Origin: Propionibacteriaceae bacterium
Lineage (GTDB): Bacteria > Actinomycetota > Actinomycetes > Propionibacteriales > Propionibacteriaceae
Direction of reading: 5' to 3'
Assembly (NCBI GenBank): GCA_017306015.1
Contig: JAFKJK010000013.1
Coordinates: forward strand, 186,001 to 250,000
DNA: 64,000 bases
A model generated the notes under the pieces. That model ran no database searches. It saw nothing but the letters and a program-made list of their open reading frames with translations, and had not been told where the DNA came from. The translations under genes and the position numbers were made by a program. This document shows, in pieces, positions 17,421-24,793 of the stretch. Within the stretch, counting starts at the first letter, position 1, and every line of letters starts with the position of its first letter.

Positions 17421-18740
17421 TCAGCTGGGCTCGAACGACACGTGGACGTGGTTCATGTGGTTGGCGGTGTCGCTGCCGCGGTCCTCCATGGCCTTCCACT
17501 TGCCGTTGTACGGGGTCCAGATCCGCTGCCGCCAGATCACGTACGTCCCGTGGACCCGGCTGAGGTTGTCGATGAAGTACTGGGCCACAGCGTCGCCGAG
17601 GGCGGTGTTGTTCTTGTAGTCGGGGATCATGAAGTCGACCGCGCGTCCGTTGGGATGGTCGGAGGAGTAGTCGGAGGAAGACCGCCAGCCGTAGATCGTG
17701 GTGATCTGCGGGAACTTGGCGCGGACCTCGAGGACGGCCGCCTTGCCGTTGGGTTCGAGCTTGTCGAGGCTGCTGGAGCCCAGGCTGACGGCTGCCGGCG
17801 CGGCGGTGATCCAGGCGACGGTGCCGTTCCAGATGACCGCGGTGTAGCCGTTGGCGAGCGGGACGCCGTCACTGGTCGTCCCGCGCAGCGTCGTCCCGGC
17901 CGGGACGGTCGCGAGGACGTCCGCTGCCGCGTCCGCCTTGGCGAGGACGGGGGTCGCCGCGGCCAGGGTCAGCGTGGAGACACGCATCGGCAGGACGTAC
18001 GCGGCGTCGGTCCCGGCGGCGGCCCTGAGGTAGCCGGTGATGACCCAGCCGACCTTCGCCTTGTACACCACCTGGCTGTAGGAGCCGGAGTGGACGCCCG
18101 TGGCAGCGACGGTGCTCCCGGTGGCGATGGTCACCCGGTTGGTGGAGTTGACGGACGCGTCCACGCGGAGGGCGAGGGTGTCGGTGGTGGTGTAGCTGGC
18201 GACGGTTCTGGGGAGCGGGACGGAGGTGGCGGTGGTCAGCCGGCGGGTGGAGGCCCAGCCCTTCACCGTCCCCACGGTCACCTTGGTGTAGATGCCGGAG
18301 GTCTCGCCGGTGACCGCCATCACGGTGCCCTTGGCGTAGGTCTTGATCGCCGTTGCGCTCACTTTGGCCTTGGTTCGGACCGGCACCTTCATCGTCGAGG
18401 TCTTGGTGCCGGCGGGCCCGGTGACGACGACCGAGGCGGCCTTGGCGTCCTTCTTCAGGTAGGAGGAGGAGACGTAGCCGGTCCTGCCGGCGTAGGTGAC
18501 CGGGATCCAGCCGGCCGTGGCCTTGCCGGTGGCGAGGACGTGCTTGCCCTTGGCGAGCTGGCCCAGGATCTTGCCGGAGGTGCTCCTGCTCGCGCGCACC
18601 CAGACGGCGCTGGCGACCGTGTAGGTGGTGGTCTTGGTGGCAGCGTCGGCCTGCGGCGCCGAGACCAGCGCCAGGGTCGCCGCGACGGCGGTGACGATCG
18701 CCCAAGCCAGTACGGCCCGGACGCCGCGGGGGGCATGCAT
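17421..18740 (-). CDS. Secreted SH3-domain cell-wall protein with M15-like C-terminal domain
   Basis: 439 aa from ATG 18740, which has AGGA eight bases upstream and is followed at once by a Sec signal peptide (MHAPRGVRAVLAW, then hydrophobic to ADAATK). Several bacterial SH3-like repeats follow (VWVRASRSTSGKILGQLAKG, YVSSSYLKK, LALRVDASVNSTNRVTIATG). The last ~110 residues resemble the ARB-07466/M15-like peptidase domain: YGWRSSSDYSSDHPNGRAVD supplies His/Asp ligands and NHMNHVHVSF a second His cluster. It probably binds and trims peptidoglycan outside the cell. The exact bond cut is not known. A structured leader precedes it. Confidence 0.82.
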   Translation of the reverse strand: MHAPRGVRAVLAWAIVTAVAATLALVSAPQADAATKTTTYTVASAVWVRASRSTSGKILGQLAKGKHVLATGKATAGWIPVTYAGRTGYVSSSYLKKDAKAASVVVTGPAGTKTSTMKVPVRTKAKVSATAIKTYAKGTVMAVTGETSGIYTKVTVGTVKGWASTRRLTTATSVPLPRTVASYTTTDTLALRVDASVNSTNRVTIATGSTVAATGVHSGSYSQVVYKAKVGWVITGYLRAAAGTDAAYVLPMRVSTLTLAAATPVLAKADAAADVLATVPAGTTLRGTTSDGVPLANGYTAVIWNGTVAWITAAPAAVSLGSSSLDKLEPNGKAAVLEVRAKFPQITTIYGWRSSSDYSSDHPNGRAVDFMIPDYKNNTALGDAVAQYFIDNLSRVHGTYVIWRQRIWTPYNGKWKAMEDRGSDTANHMNHVHVSFEPS

Positions 18741-18793
18741 GCGGTGTCCTACTGCTCTCTGGCCCCGGGGAAGGGAGGACGCACGGGGGGACA

Positions 18794-18854
18794 GCTGAGG
18801 CAGTTTCAGGGTCTTCCCCGTGGCTCGCGCCACACCCGTCCGTACTGCCTCAGC
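18794..18854 (-). promoter_or_regulatory. Structured 5' leader of the cell-wall protein gene
   Basis: On the minus strand, GCTGAGGCAGT (18854-18844) pairs perfectly with ACTGCCTCAGC (18804-18794). Within the enclosed 39 nt is a second hairpin GTGGC-GCGA-GCCAC with a GNRA tetraloop. The structure ends 53 nt before the start codon. Leaders of cell-wall hydrolase genes in actinobacteria often carry c-di-AMP riboswitches, but I do not see the conserved ydaO core here. The class therefore stays open. Confidence 0.5.
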
Positions 18855-18971
18855 GTGGGGTCGACTGTAAGCTCCTCCTCGGCGGTCGCGCAGCCGAATC
18901 TGAGGAAATGCAAGGCGACACGCCGGGAAACCTGAACGCGGGGTTGAGATCGTCGGCGGTGTCGTCCGGTC

Positions 18972-18993
18972 GGTGGCTCAGCCTGTCGAAGGC
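18972..18993. repeat. Short dispersed palindromic repeat (TCAGCCTGTCGAAGG type)
   Basis: The segment centred on CTCAGCCTGTCGAAGGC resembles the small CTTCGACAGGCTCAG element that recurs in intergenic regions of many high-GC genomes. It contains AGCCT-GTCGA-AGGCT as a 5-bp hairpin and lies 23 bp before the start of the metallopeptidase gene. Only one copy is in the window, so repeat status rests on recognition. Confidence 0.4.
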
Positions 18994-19015
18994 TGCTCCG
19001 GCTAGCCTTGCCGTC

Positions 19016-19369
19016 ATGCCCGTCCATGTGTCAGCCGAGCGGTTCGAGGAGTTGGTGGACGCTGCGCTGGGCGAGATTCCTGAGTCGATGCTGGACCAGA
19101 TCGAGAACTGCGTGGTGCTGGTTCAGGACGAGCCCGAGCCGGAGCTGGGCGACCTGCTCGGCTACTACGACGGAATCCCCTTGTCAGAACGGACGACGCA
19201 GTACGCAGGCGCGTTGCCGGACCGGATCCTGATCTTCTCCGGCCCGCTGTGCCGGATGGTGTCGTCGGAGGAGGAGCTGGCCGAGGAGATCCGGATCACC
19301 GTGTGGCACGAGGTGGCGCACTACTTCGGCATCGACGACCACGAACTGGACGACCTCGGCTACGCCTGA
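19016..19369 (+). CDS. Zincin-like metallopeptidase family protein (short)
   Basis: 117 aa, the normal size for this small cytoplasmic family. It contains the zinc motif HEVAHYFGIDDHELDDLGY (about residues 98-116), where two His and a downstream Asp/His would bind metal, preceded by VVLVQDEPEPE-LGDLLGYYDG, also characteristic. Members are common in actinobacteria and of unknown substrate. ATG 19016 is chosen because upstream in-frame sequence includes a repeat element. Its stop overlaps the 3' end of the convergent membrane gene by 10 bp. Confidence 0.85.
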   Translation: MPVHVSAERFEELVDAALGEIPESMLDQIENCVVLVQDEPEPELGDLLGYYDGIPLSERTTQYAGALPDRILIFSGPLCRMVSSEEELAEEIRITVWHEVAHYFGIDDHELDDLGYA

Positions 19370-20034
19370 TCGGCGACGATCCAGAGCCGAGACGGGCTGC
19401 TGATCCAGGTGGCGCACGTACCGAGGTGCTGGACGGGCACCCAGCCAGACTTGAGATCGGCGGGCGAAACCGGGACGGCGCCGACGATCGAGGCGAGCTG
19501 ACGACGCTGGTCGGACTCGGGGATGGCGACTGCGGTCGCGGGCAGGGTGCCGGCGAGGGTATTGGCCTCCAGGGTCTGCAGGACGTCGTCAGCGAGGGCG
19601 GAAGCGACGACGGCGAGAGGCCGGCCGAGCGTCCTTGCGTGGTCGGCGACGGGCAGCAGTTCGCGGACGGTGGCGAGTTCGCCGTCCACGACGAGGATGA
19701 CCGGGTCGTCGAGGACGCACAGGTCGCCGGCGTGGGTGGTGAAGGTCTCGGCGAGGTGACCGTAGGGGAGTGAGGGGGACGCGTCCGCGCGGGCACGCAG
19801 GGGCGCCAGGAGCTCCGGATCGGTGACTGGCGCCGACCGCTTCGCGGCGAGCTGGGCGGCGCTCACGTAGCCGGGCGCATCGGCGTCCGTGCGGTGCCCG
19901 GGGATGGTGCGGTCGGGGGTCGAGGTGAGCTGCTCGCGGTGGAGCCTGTTGGTGGTGCGGTCCCACAGATAGCCGTACACGACCAGGCCGATCCCGACGA
20001 CCAGCACGGCCACGATGCCCACCCACGGCTCCAT
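19360..20034 (-). CDS. Membrane-anchored protein with a GroEL apical-domain-like region
   Basis: 224 aa. One N-terminal membrane helix (WVGIVAVLVVGIGLVVYGYL) is followed by a linker. The last ~140 residues align along their length with the chaperonin apical domain: YGHLAETFTT with GroEL GYLSPYF; PVILVVDGELATVRELLPV with PYILLVSKKIS-type plus DLLPL; GRPLAVVASALADDVLQTLE with GKPLLIIAEDVEGEALATL; AVAIPESDQRRQLASIVGA with AVKAPGFGDRRKAMLQDIA. Equatorial and ATPase domains are absent. It could bind hydrophobic segments at the membrane (inference). GTG 20049 is an alternative start. The similarity was found by eye. Confidence 0.7.
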   Translation of the reverse strand: MEPWVGIVAVLVVGIGLVVYGYLWDRTTNRLHREQLTSTPDRTIPGHRTDADAPGYVSAAQLAAKRSAPVTDPELLAPLRARADASPSLPYGHLAETFTTHAGDLCVLDDPVILVVDGELATVRELLPVADHARTLGRPLAVVASALADDVLQTLEANTLAGTLPATAVAIPESDQRRQLASIVGAVPVSPADLKSGWVPVQHLGTCATWISSPSRLWIVADQA

Positions 20035-20113
20035 GCCACCAGTGTGCACGCCGACGGGCGGCGCGGGTACGCTACGAGGCGCTGGCGCGCGCCGGAGAGT
20101 GGGTGCCGCGTCC

Positions 20114-20189
20114 GGGCCTATAGCTCAATTGGCAGAGCAGCGGACTTTTAATCCGCGGGTTCTGGGTTCGATTCCCAGTGGGCCCACCA
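20114..20189 (+). tRNA. tRNA-Lys (TTT), island attachment site
   Basis: A complete cloverleaf including an encoded CCA (20187-20189): acceptor GGGCCTA/TGGGCCC, D-arm AGCTCAATTGGCAGAGC, anticodon stem GCGGA/TCCGC around CTTTTAA, T-loop GGTTCGATTCC. The 3' half from the anticodon loop onward is repeated at 28272. This gene is therefore the regenerated end of an integrated element. Confidence 0.96.
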
Positions 20190-20234
20190 AGGGTTTCCGC
20201 GGTGCGATCATGGTCAATGTCGTCCAGCTCCCAG
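20145..20234 (+). repeat. att repeat, tRNA-side copy
   Basis: The left copy of the 90-bp island repeat. It covers the tRNA-Lys 3' half from the first base of the anticodon loop, the CCA end, and 45 bp downstream. It differs from the distal copy at 20151 and at 20185 only. An anticodon-loop boundary is typical for tyrosine-integrase crossover sites. Confidence 0.85.
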
Positions 20235-20239
20235 AGCTC

Positions 20240-20428
20240 CTTCTGGCAAGCCGTGGATCGAACCCCTGACAACCTCCCTAAGCCCAGGAACGCGGCGATC
20301 GGGACGCTCGAGCGCCGATATCTTCGACATCTCTCAGCTCTTTCCGGTTCGGCCTACGACGCGACGACGGTCGCAGACCTTCACTCTCCACAAGCCTCCG
20401 AAGGGGGCCGTTCCGGACAGGAGCGCTG
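20240..20428. repeat. Diverged att-flanking segment, left copy
   Basis: This stretch, from CCTTCTGG through ATCGAACCCCTGACAACCTCC, GCGATCGGGACGC and CCGTTCCGGACAG, has a diverged counterpart in the same order at 28637-28830. No convincing gene is visible in it. It occupies most of the gap between tRNA-Lys and the DUF4143 gene. Confidence 0.65.
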
Positions 20429-20512
20429 ATGGTTTCCTGCGCGTACTCGATCGTCGGCCACCCGCGCGCGGCAGCGGAGCGAGTGCGCGGAGGCTTCGAT
20501 CTGGACCGAACC

Positions 20513-20558
20513 GACATTGAGAGGTGGACCAGAGTGACATTGAGAGGTGGGCCAAAGT
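20513..20558 (+). repeat. Tandem 23-bp repeat upstream of the DUF4143 gene
   Basis: Two adjacent 23-bp units (20513-20535 and 20536-20558) share GACATTGAGAGGTGG, then ACC or GCC, A(G/A)AGT. They end 11 bp before the next start codon. They may be paired protein-binding sites or the remains of an insertion-sequence end of the IS21 kind, whose ends carry repeated sites. No transposase gene is present. Confidence 0.5.
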
Positions 20559-20569
20559 AGCATCGAGGC

Positions 20570-21832
20570 ATGGATCCCAAGCCCGAGCCGCCCGCGGCGT
20601 ACCGGACGAGGCTGGTCGATGACCGGCTGGGCTCTGCCATCGGACAGTTGCCGGCAGTGCTGCTGGTGGGGCCGCGGGCGTGCGGCAAGACGACGACCGC
20701 CGCTCGTCATACGGCGAGTGTGGTCCGGCTCAATCGTGACGCGGAGGCCGCGGCTTTCCGGGCGGATCCCGACGTCGCGCTGGAACGCCTGCAGGAGCCG
20801 GCCCTGCTGGATGAGTGGCAGGAGGTGCCCGGTGTGCTCGCCGCGGTCAAGCGAGCAGTGGACGCCGACTCACGACCTGGACGGTTCGTGCTGACCGGCT
20901 CGGTGTCAGCAGAACTGACCGAGAACTCCTGGCCCGGCACGGGCAGGATCACTCGGATCCCGATGTGGGGCATGACGGTTCGGGAGGCGCTGAGGGCTGC
21001 TCCGGCGCGACTGCTGGTGGATCGCCTGCACGCGGCGGACGCGTCCGCCTTCGGTCCTGCCGCGGGTGCTCGCCTGGACCTTGCCGACTACGTGGATCTG
21101 GCGACTGCCGGCGGGTTCCCAGACCCCGTGCTGAACCGCGATGGAACCGGTCGGCAGCTGTGGCTGGAGAGCTATCTCGATGAGCTGGTGCACCATGACG
21201 CGGCACTGTTACGCGCTGGCATCGACTCCGGGCGGTTCGCGAGCTACGTCGAGGCGATCGCGGTGAACAACGCCGGAGTGGTCGACGACTCGACCATCCT
21301 GGACAGCGTGCGGATCGACCGCCGGACGGCCCACGCTTACTGGCAGCTCCTCGAGCGTCTGTTCATGGTCGAAGCGGTGCCCGCCTGGTGGTCCAACCGC
21401 CTGACCAGGCTGGTGGCTCTCGAGAAGCGGTACCTCGTGGACACCGCGTTGATGGCGACGGCGTTGCGCCTGGGGACCGACGAAATCCTCCGCGATGGCA
21501 ACCTGCTCGGCCGGATCGTAGAGGGCTTCGTCGCCATGCAGCTGCGGCCGGAACTGTCGGTCTCGGCGCTGCGGCCGCGGCTGTTCCATTTTCGGGACAA
21601 GGGCGGACGGCACGAGGTCGACCTGGTGATCGAGTACGGCGGCGGTCGCGTGGCCGGGATCGAGATCAAGGCGACCGCATCGCCCGGCGCGGATGACGCC
21701 CGCCACCTGGTGTGGCTGCGCGACCGGCTCGGTTCGCGGTTCACGATGGGTGTGGTCCTCCATACCGGACCGACCGACTTCGAGATGGGGGATCGGATCG
21801 TCGCCGCGCCGATCTCCACGCTGTGGGCCTGA
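20570..21832 (+). CDS. P-loop ATPase with DUF4143 domain
   Basis: 420 aa, full length for the AAA_14/DUF4143 family. Walker A is VGPRACGKTTTA (about residues 31-42). Walker B-like PALLDEWQEVPG and the sensor VLTGSVS follow. The C-terminal DUF4143 part has FHFRDKGGRHEVDLVIEY, a PD-(D/E)XK-like core, and GIEIKATASP. Such proteins are abundant, often mobile or orphan, and their role is unclear; nuclease-linked ATPase activity is suspected from the fold. The gene is the first in the tRNA-Lys island. An unusual tandem repeat lies immediately upstream. Confidence 0.88.
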   Translation: MDPKPEPPAAYRTRLVDDRLGSAIGQLPAVLLVGPRACGKTTTAARHTASVVRLNRDAEAAAFRADPDVALERLQEPALLDEWQEVPGVLAAVKRAVDADSRPGRFVLTGSVSAELTENSWPGTGRITRIPMWGMTVREALRAAPARLLVDRLHAADASAFGPAAGARLDLADYVDLATAGGFPDPVLNRDGTGRQLWLESYLDELVHHDAALLRAGIDSGRFASYVEAIAVNNAGVVDDSTILDSVRIDRRTAHAYWQLLERLFMVEAVPAWWSNRLTRLVALEKRYLVDTALMATALRLGTDEILRDGNLLGRIVEGFVAMQLRPELSVSALRPRLFHFRDKGGRHEVDLVIEYGGGRVAGIEIKATASPGADDARHLVWLRDRLGSRFTMGVVLHTGPTDFEMGDRIVAAPISTLWA

Positions 21833-21969
21833 ATCGGGTCGACGTTCGACTACGGCAGCCAGGCCTCGCGCAGGTCGGCGATCGGTGCGTCGACCCCTGC
21901 TCCGTGCGTGAAGCCAGGGGAGCGGTCGACTATCGGCGAAATGGTGGATGACCTCCGCTATTCGACAGC

Positions 21970-22227
21970 TCAGGTCTCAGGCGAGTCGGTGTCGCGGTGG
22001 ACGTCCGGGCAGTCGACGAGGCAGCAGCCGCAGACGCGGCTGCCGTCGGCGAGGATCAAGTCGGCGTCGTTGGTACAGGAGCAGCCGGACTTCTGGCACT
22101 CGCACCGGACGCCGCGTTCGGTGAGCTCGGCGATCACGTTCACGAGGCTACGACGCCACGTCCGCGGCCACCACTTGTCGTCGCCCTCGACACCCGACGT
22201 GTCTCTCCGCTTCTTCGACGTCGCCAT
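21970..22227 (-). CDS. Small Cys-rich protein, unknown
   Basis: 85 aa, basic at the N terminus (MATSKKRRDTSG), with a compact Cys cluster RCECQKSGCSCTNDADLIL followed by VCGCCLVDCPD. Seven to nine Cys in 40 residues suggest a zinc-binding or iron-sulfur fold. No family is recognised. The ribosome site is weak. It lies beside an HNH nuclease gene on the same strand and may be co-transcribed. Confidence 0.55.
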   Translation of the reverse strand: MATSKKRRDTSGVEGDDKWWPRTWRRSLVNVIAELTERGVRCECQKSGCSCTNDADLILADGSRVCGCCLVDCPDVHRDTDSPET

Positions 22228-22380
22228 GCTGAGTAGCGACGATGTCCCCCCATGTAACCAACCCCTGTGGATACGGACCCTTCAAGTGCCACAGACCTCA
22301 TGCATCCTGGAGGGGGGGCGAGACGGCTGCTCCGGACTGGGCCCGAATCTGGCGTCGCAGAGCTTCTGCCCAGCGCAGTG

Positions 22381-22878
22381 TTAGCGCCTGACTCCACGCT
22401 TCGAAGCGACGGTGTGTTCGGCGAGTTCACTCGCGCTGATCTTGCCGTCCACCTGGACATCTTCATCGGGTGGAAAGTACCTGCGCCGGCGACGCTCGAG
22501 CGAGAGCACGTACCACCACGGCGGCCGCATCGCACCCTTGCGTCGGTTGTGGTCTGCGCATAGAGCCTGACCGTTTGTGGGGATGGTTGGTCCGCCGCGC
22601 GACCACGGGTAGACGTGGTCGACCTCGGTGGCTGCGTCGGGGCAACGGCCCCAGCCGAAGAAGACGGCGCCCTCGCATCGGCCGCCCGCGCGCGCCATCA
22701 CGGCCCGCCGAGCTTCCCCCATGAACCGCCGCCAGGGGTCACGTCCTCGGAACAAGCGCGGCCCTCTGCCAGGGATCGGACAAGTCAATGCGAGGAGCGT
22801 CAGGAAGATCAAGCTCAGCTGCGGGAGCATCGGGAGAACCCCGGCGACGAACGCCCCCAGTACCCGCTCCCAAGCCAC
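22381..22878 (-). CDS. HNH endonuclease with N-terminal membrane segment
   Basis: 165 aa from GTG 22878. Residues about 7-33 are strongly hydrophobic (VLGAFVAGVLPMLPQLSLIF, then LTLLALTCP). The rest is an HNH domain: metal-binding Cys in GRCEGAVFFGWGRC, the core EVDHVYPWSRGGP, and NGQALCADHNRRKG with the last His/Asn. Phage and island HNH proteins are usually soluble, so a membrane anchor is unusual. It may act on incoming DNA at the membrane (inference). A later start would remove the helix. Confidence 0.72.
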   Translation of the reverse strand: MAWERVLGAFVAGVLPMLPQLSLIFLTLLALTCPIPGRGPRLFRGRDPWRRFMGEARRAVMARAGGRCEGAVFFGWGRCPDAATEVDHVYPWSRGGPTIPTNGQALCADHNRRKGAMRPPWWYVLSLERRRRRYFPPDEDVQVDGKISASELAEHTVASKRGVRR

Positions 22879-23019
22879 GTGCCCGCTCCTGTTTCCGCTT
22901 GCTCGTCACGGTATCGGCCAGGTCGAACGCCCCGCTGGAGAACGACGAAACCACCAGGGGGATTCCGGCCGTGGGAGTTCCGCACGGTCTTGGCGGGCGC
23001 GCCATGAACTCAGCGACTA

Positions 23020-23211
23020 TCAGTTCGAGCCGATCCTTGGCAGGCCAGTTCGCCGCTGGTCGCGGACGGTGAGCGCGGTGCCGTGCATGTCCTGGAGTCC
23101 GTGGAGGAGCATCGGGCCATTGACTTCCGCGAGGAGCTTCTGGTCGACGTTGACGGGCGAGATCCCGAGAATGTTCATGTCGAACAGGGCCTGACGAGCC
23201 GTCCACAGCAC
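23020..23211 (-). pseudogene. C-terminal remnant of an HNH restriction-like endonuclease
   Basis: A 63-codon stretch reads LFDMNILGISPVNVDQKLL followed by AEVNGPMLLHGLQDMHG and a basic tail. This resembles the end of large actinobacterial HNH proteins (the HNH_2-type tail with DGPML.HGLQ..HG). The upstream part carrying the nuclease core is missing, so it is probably a broken gene. The flanking 22879-23019 and 23212-23369 stretches hold no other gene I can support. Confidence 0.4.
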
Positions 23212-23369
23212 GGCCCCAGACGGTTTGAGAACGCCGCTATCGGCGGAGGTCGGCCTCTTCCATTCTGGATTTGAGCCAGTGGAACCCTTGTTCGGCGATA
23301 CCGGATCTGCGCAGACCGCTCGGCGCGTAGCCTCGCTGCGCCCGTGAGGTTGCCTCTACGCTCGCGGCT

Positions 23370-23672
23370 GTGGGGATCGTCATTCAGTTTGCGACCCGCC
23401 GTCTGCGGGACGTATGCGAGCGGCCTGAGGCGGAGTCAGATCTTGACGAGGAGGCAGCGTCGGCCCTCATAGCAGTCCTAGCTATGGCTCGCCTCGTGGG
23501 GACGGTGGCAGAGCTCGTGGCGATGTTGGGACCCGCCTGCTCCCAAAGATCGGGTGCCTTGCGAGTGGTCCTGGGTGCCGAGCACGTGCTCAGGATGCGA
23601 GAGATGCCGAGCGTCGGACGCGCTGCCACCCCTCGGGTACAGATAAGGTCAATCAAGAGGGAAGGGAACTGA
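23370..23672 (+). CDS. HigB/RelE-like toxin
   Basis: 100 aa from GTG 23370. The pattern VIQFATRRLRDVCERPEAE, an alpha-helical hairpin, then VLGAEHVLRMREMP and a basic C-terminal strand RVQIRSIKREG, fits the RelE/HigB ribosome-dependent mRNase fold. Its TGA overlaps the ATG of the next gene (TGATG), which encodes a HigA-like protein, in the toxin-first order typical of higBA. The catalytic residues of this divergent family cannot be fixed by eye. Confidence 0.65.
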   Translation: MGIVIQFATRRLRDVCERPEAESDLDEEAASALIAVLAMARLVGTVAELVAMLGPACSQRSGALRVVLGAEHVLRMREMPSVGRAATPRVQIRSIKREGN

Positions 23673-24793
23673 TGACGGCGGACTCGTTTGCACCCCGATG
23701 GGCAGCCTCGCCTTCAGAGATCCTGAGGTTCTGGCTAGCCGCACGAGGTTTGGGTCCTCGGGATCTCGCTGATCGGACTGGCCGCAGCGAATCGTGGGCA
23801 GAGGACCTGCTGGGCGGCACGATCGACATCGACGTGGACACTGCGTATCTCATCGCCGAGGCAACTTCCACATCGCCGTCGTTCTGGGAGGCCGCGGAAA
23901 CCCAGTTCGAAACTGACCAAGAGAACGTGACTCTCGACACGTGGTGCGAGCACATGCCCATCAAGCACATGTCCGCGATGGGATGGATCCCACAGGCCGA
24001 TTCGTGGTACGACAGCGCGAGGTCAGCGCTCGACTTTTTCGGGGTAGCCTCAGTCGCTGAGTGGAACAGCTACTACGGTGCGCTGATCAGCAACGCGCGC
24101 TTGCGATCAGAACGACCTGGGCAGACCCGGACGCCCGAGCTAGCCACTTGGATGCGTGCGTGCGAATTGTTCGCGCCCGAAGTGTCCGAGAGCTATTCAG
24201 AGGACCGTCTGCGCGGAGCACTTGAGGAGGTGCGCTCGTGCGTGACATGGCCCGACCCGGCCCGTTTCGTTCCGCACATCCAGCGCACGCTTGGGCGCGC
24301 AGGCGTGCGGCTTGCCATCGTTCGTGCCGCCCCAGCAAGCTTCCTAAGTGGGGCCGCATGGCACGACGCTTCGGGGAGCCCGATCATCGGCCTCACCGCA
24401 CGAGGGTTGACCGACGATCGCGTCTGGTTCAGCCTCTACCACGAGGCGGCGCACATCCTTCTGGACCCGGAAGCCGCCGCGCCATTTGTGGATGAGCTCG
24501 ATAGCAGCACGGTGGCCGGCACAAGCTCCTTCCAGGACAGCGATGACCCGACTAGCGAACGCGAAGCGGACACCTTGGCGGTCGAGTATCTCCTCGACGA
24601 CATAGCGAAATTGCTAGATCTGCAAGGATCCACCCTGGGCGTCCGCGAAATCGTCCGGCTCGCCGCCGCCAACAATACGAGTCCTGGAGTCGTCGTGGGA
24701 CAGCTCCAGCACCTCGGCATACTCGAATTCTCACGGCGCAACTCGCTGAAGCGTCGGTACCAGTGGTCCGGTTCTATCCTCGGAAAGCGATGA
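23672..24793 (+). CDS. HigA-like antitoxin fused to an ImmA/IrrE metallopeptidase domain
   Basis: 373 aa. Residues about 12-70 form a HigA-type helix-turn-helix (SPSEILRFWLAARGLGPRDL, ADRTGRSESWAEDLL, TAYLIAEAT, SFWEAAETQF). The C-terminal half carries a zinc-peptidase motif in WFSLYHEAAHILLD (about 250-263) with EREADTLAVEYLL as the likely third-ligand region. It is coupled to the toxin-like gene upstream by a one-base overlap. The fusion suggests an antitoxin that can also cut itself or another regulator (inference). It sits inside the tRNA-Lys island. Confidence 0.8.
   Translation: MTADSFAPRWAASPSEILRFWLAARGLGPRDLADRTGRSESWAEDLLGGTIDIDVDTAYLIAEATSTSPSFWEAAETQFETDQENVTLDTWCEHMPIKHMSAMGWIPQADSWYDSARSALDFFGVASVAEWNSYYGALISNARLRSERPGQTRTPELATWMRACELFAPEVSESYSEDRLRGALEEVRSCVTWPDPARFVPHIQRTLGRAGVRLAIVRAAPASFLSGAAWHDASGSPIIGLTARGLTDDRVWFSLYHEAAHILLDPEAAAPFVDELDSSTVAGTSSFQDSDDPTSEREADTLAVEYLLDDIAKLLDLQGSTLGVREIVRLAAANNTSPGVVVGQLQHLGILEFSRRNSLKRRYQWSGSILGKR

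Noticed and set aside
18741..18900. ydaO-type c-di-AMP riboswitch upstream of the SH3 cell-wall protein
   Set aside because: Gene context fits, but the conserved core of that class is not visible, so only an unclassified structured leader is reported.
22739..23206. 155-codon minus-strand frame overlapping the HNH gene
   Set aside because: It is Pro/Arg-rich shadow sequence. The HNH gene and the HNH-tail remnant in other frames account for the region.
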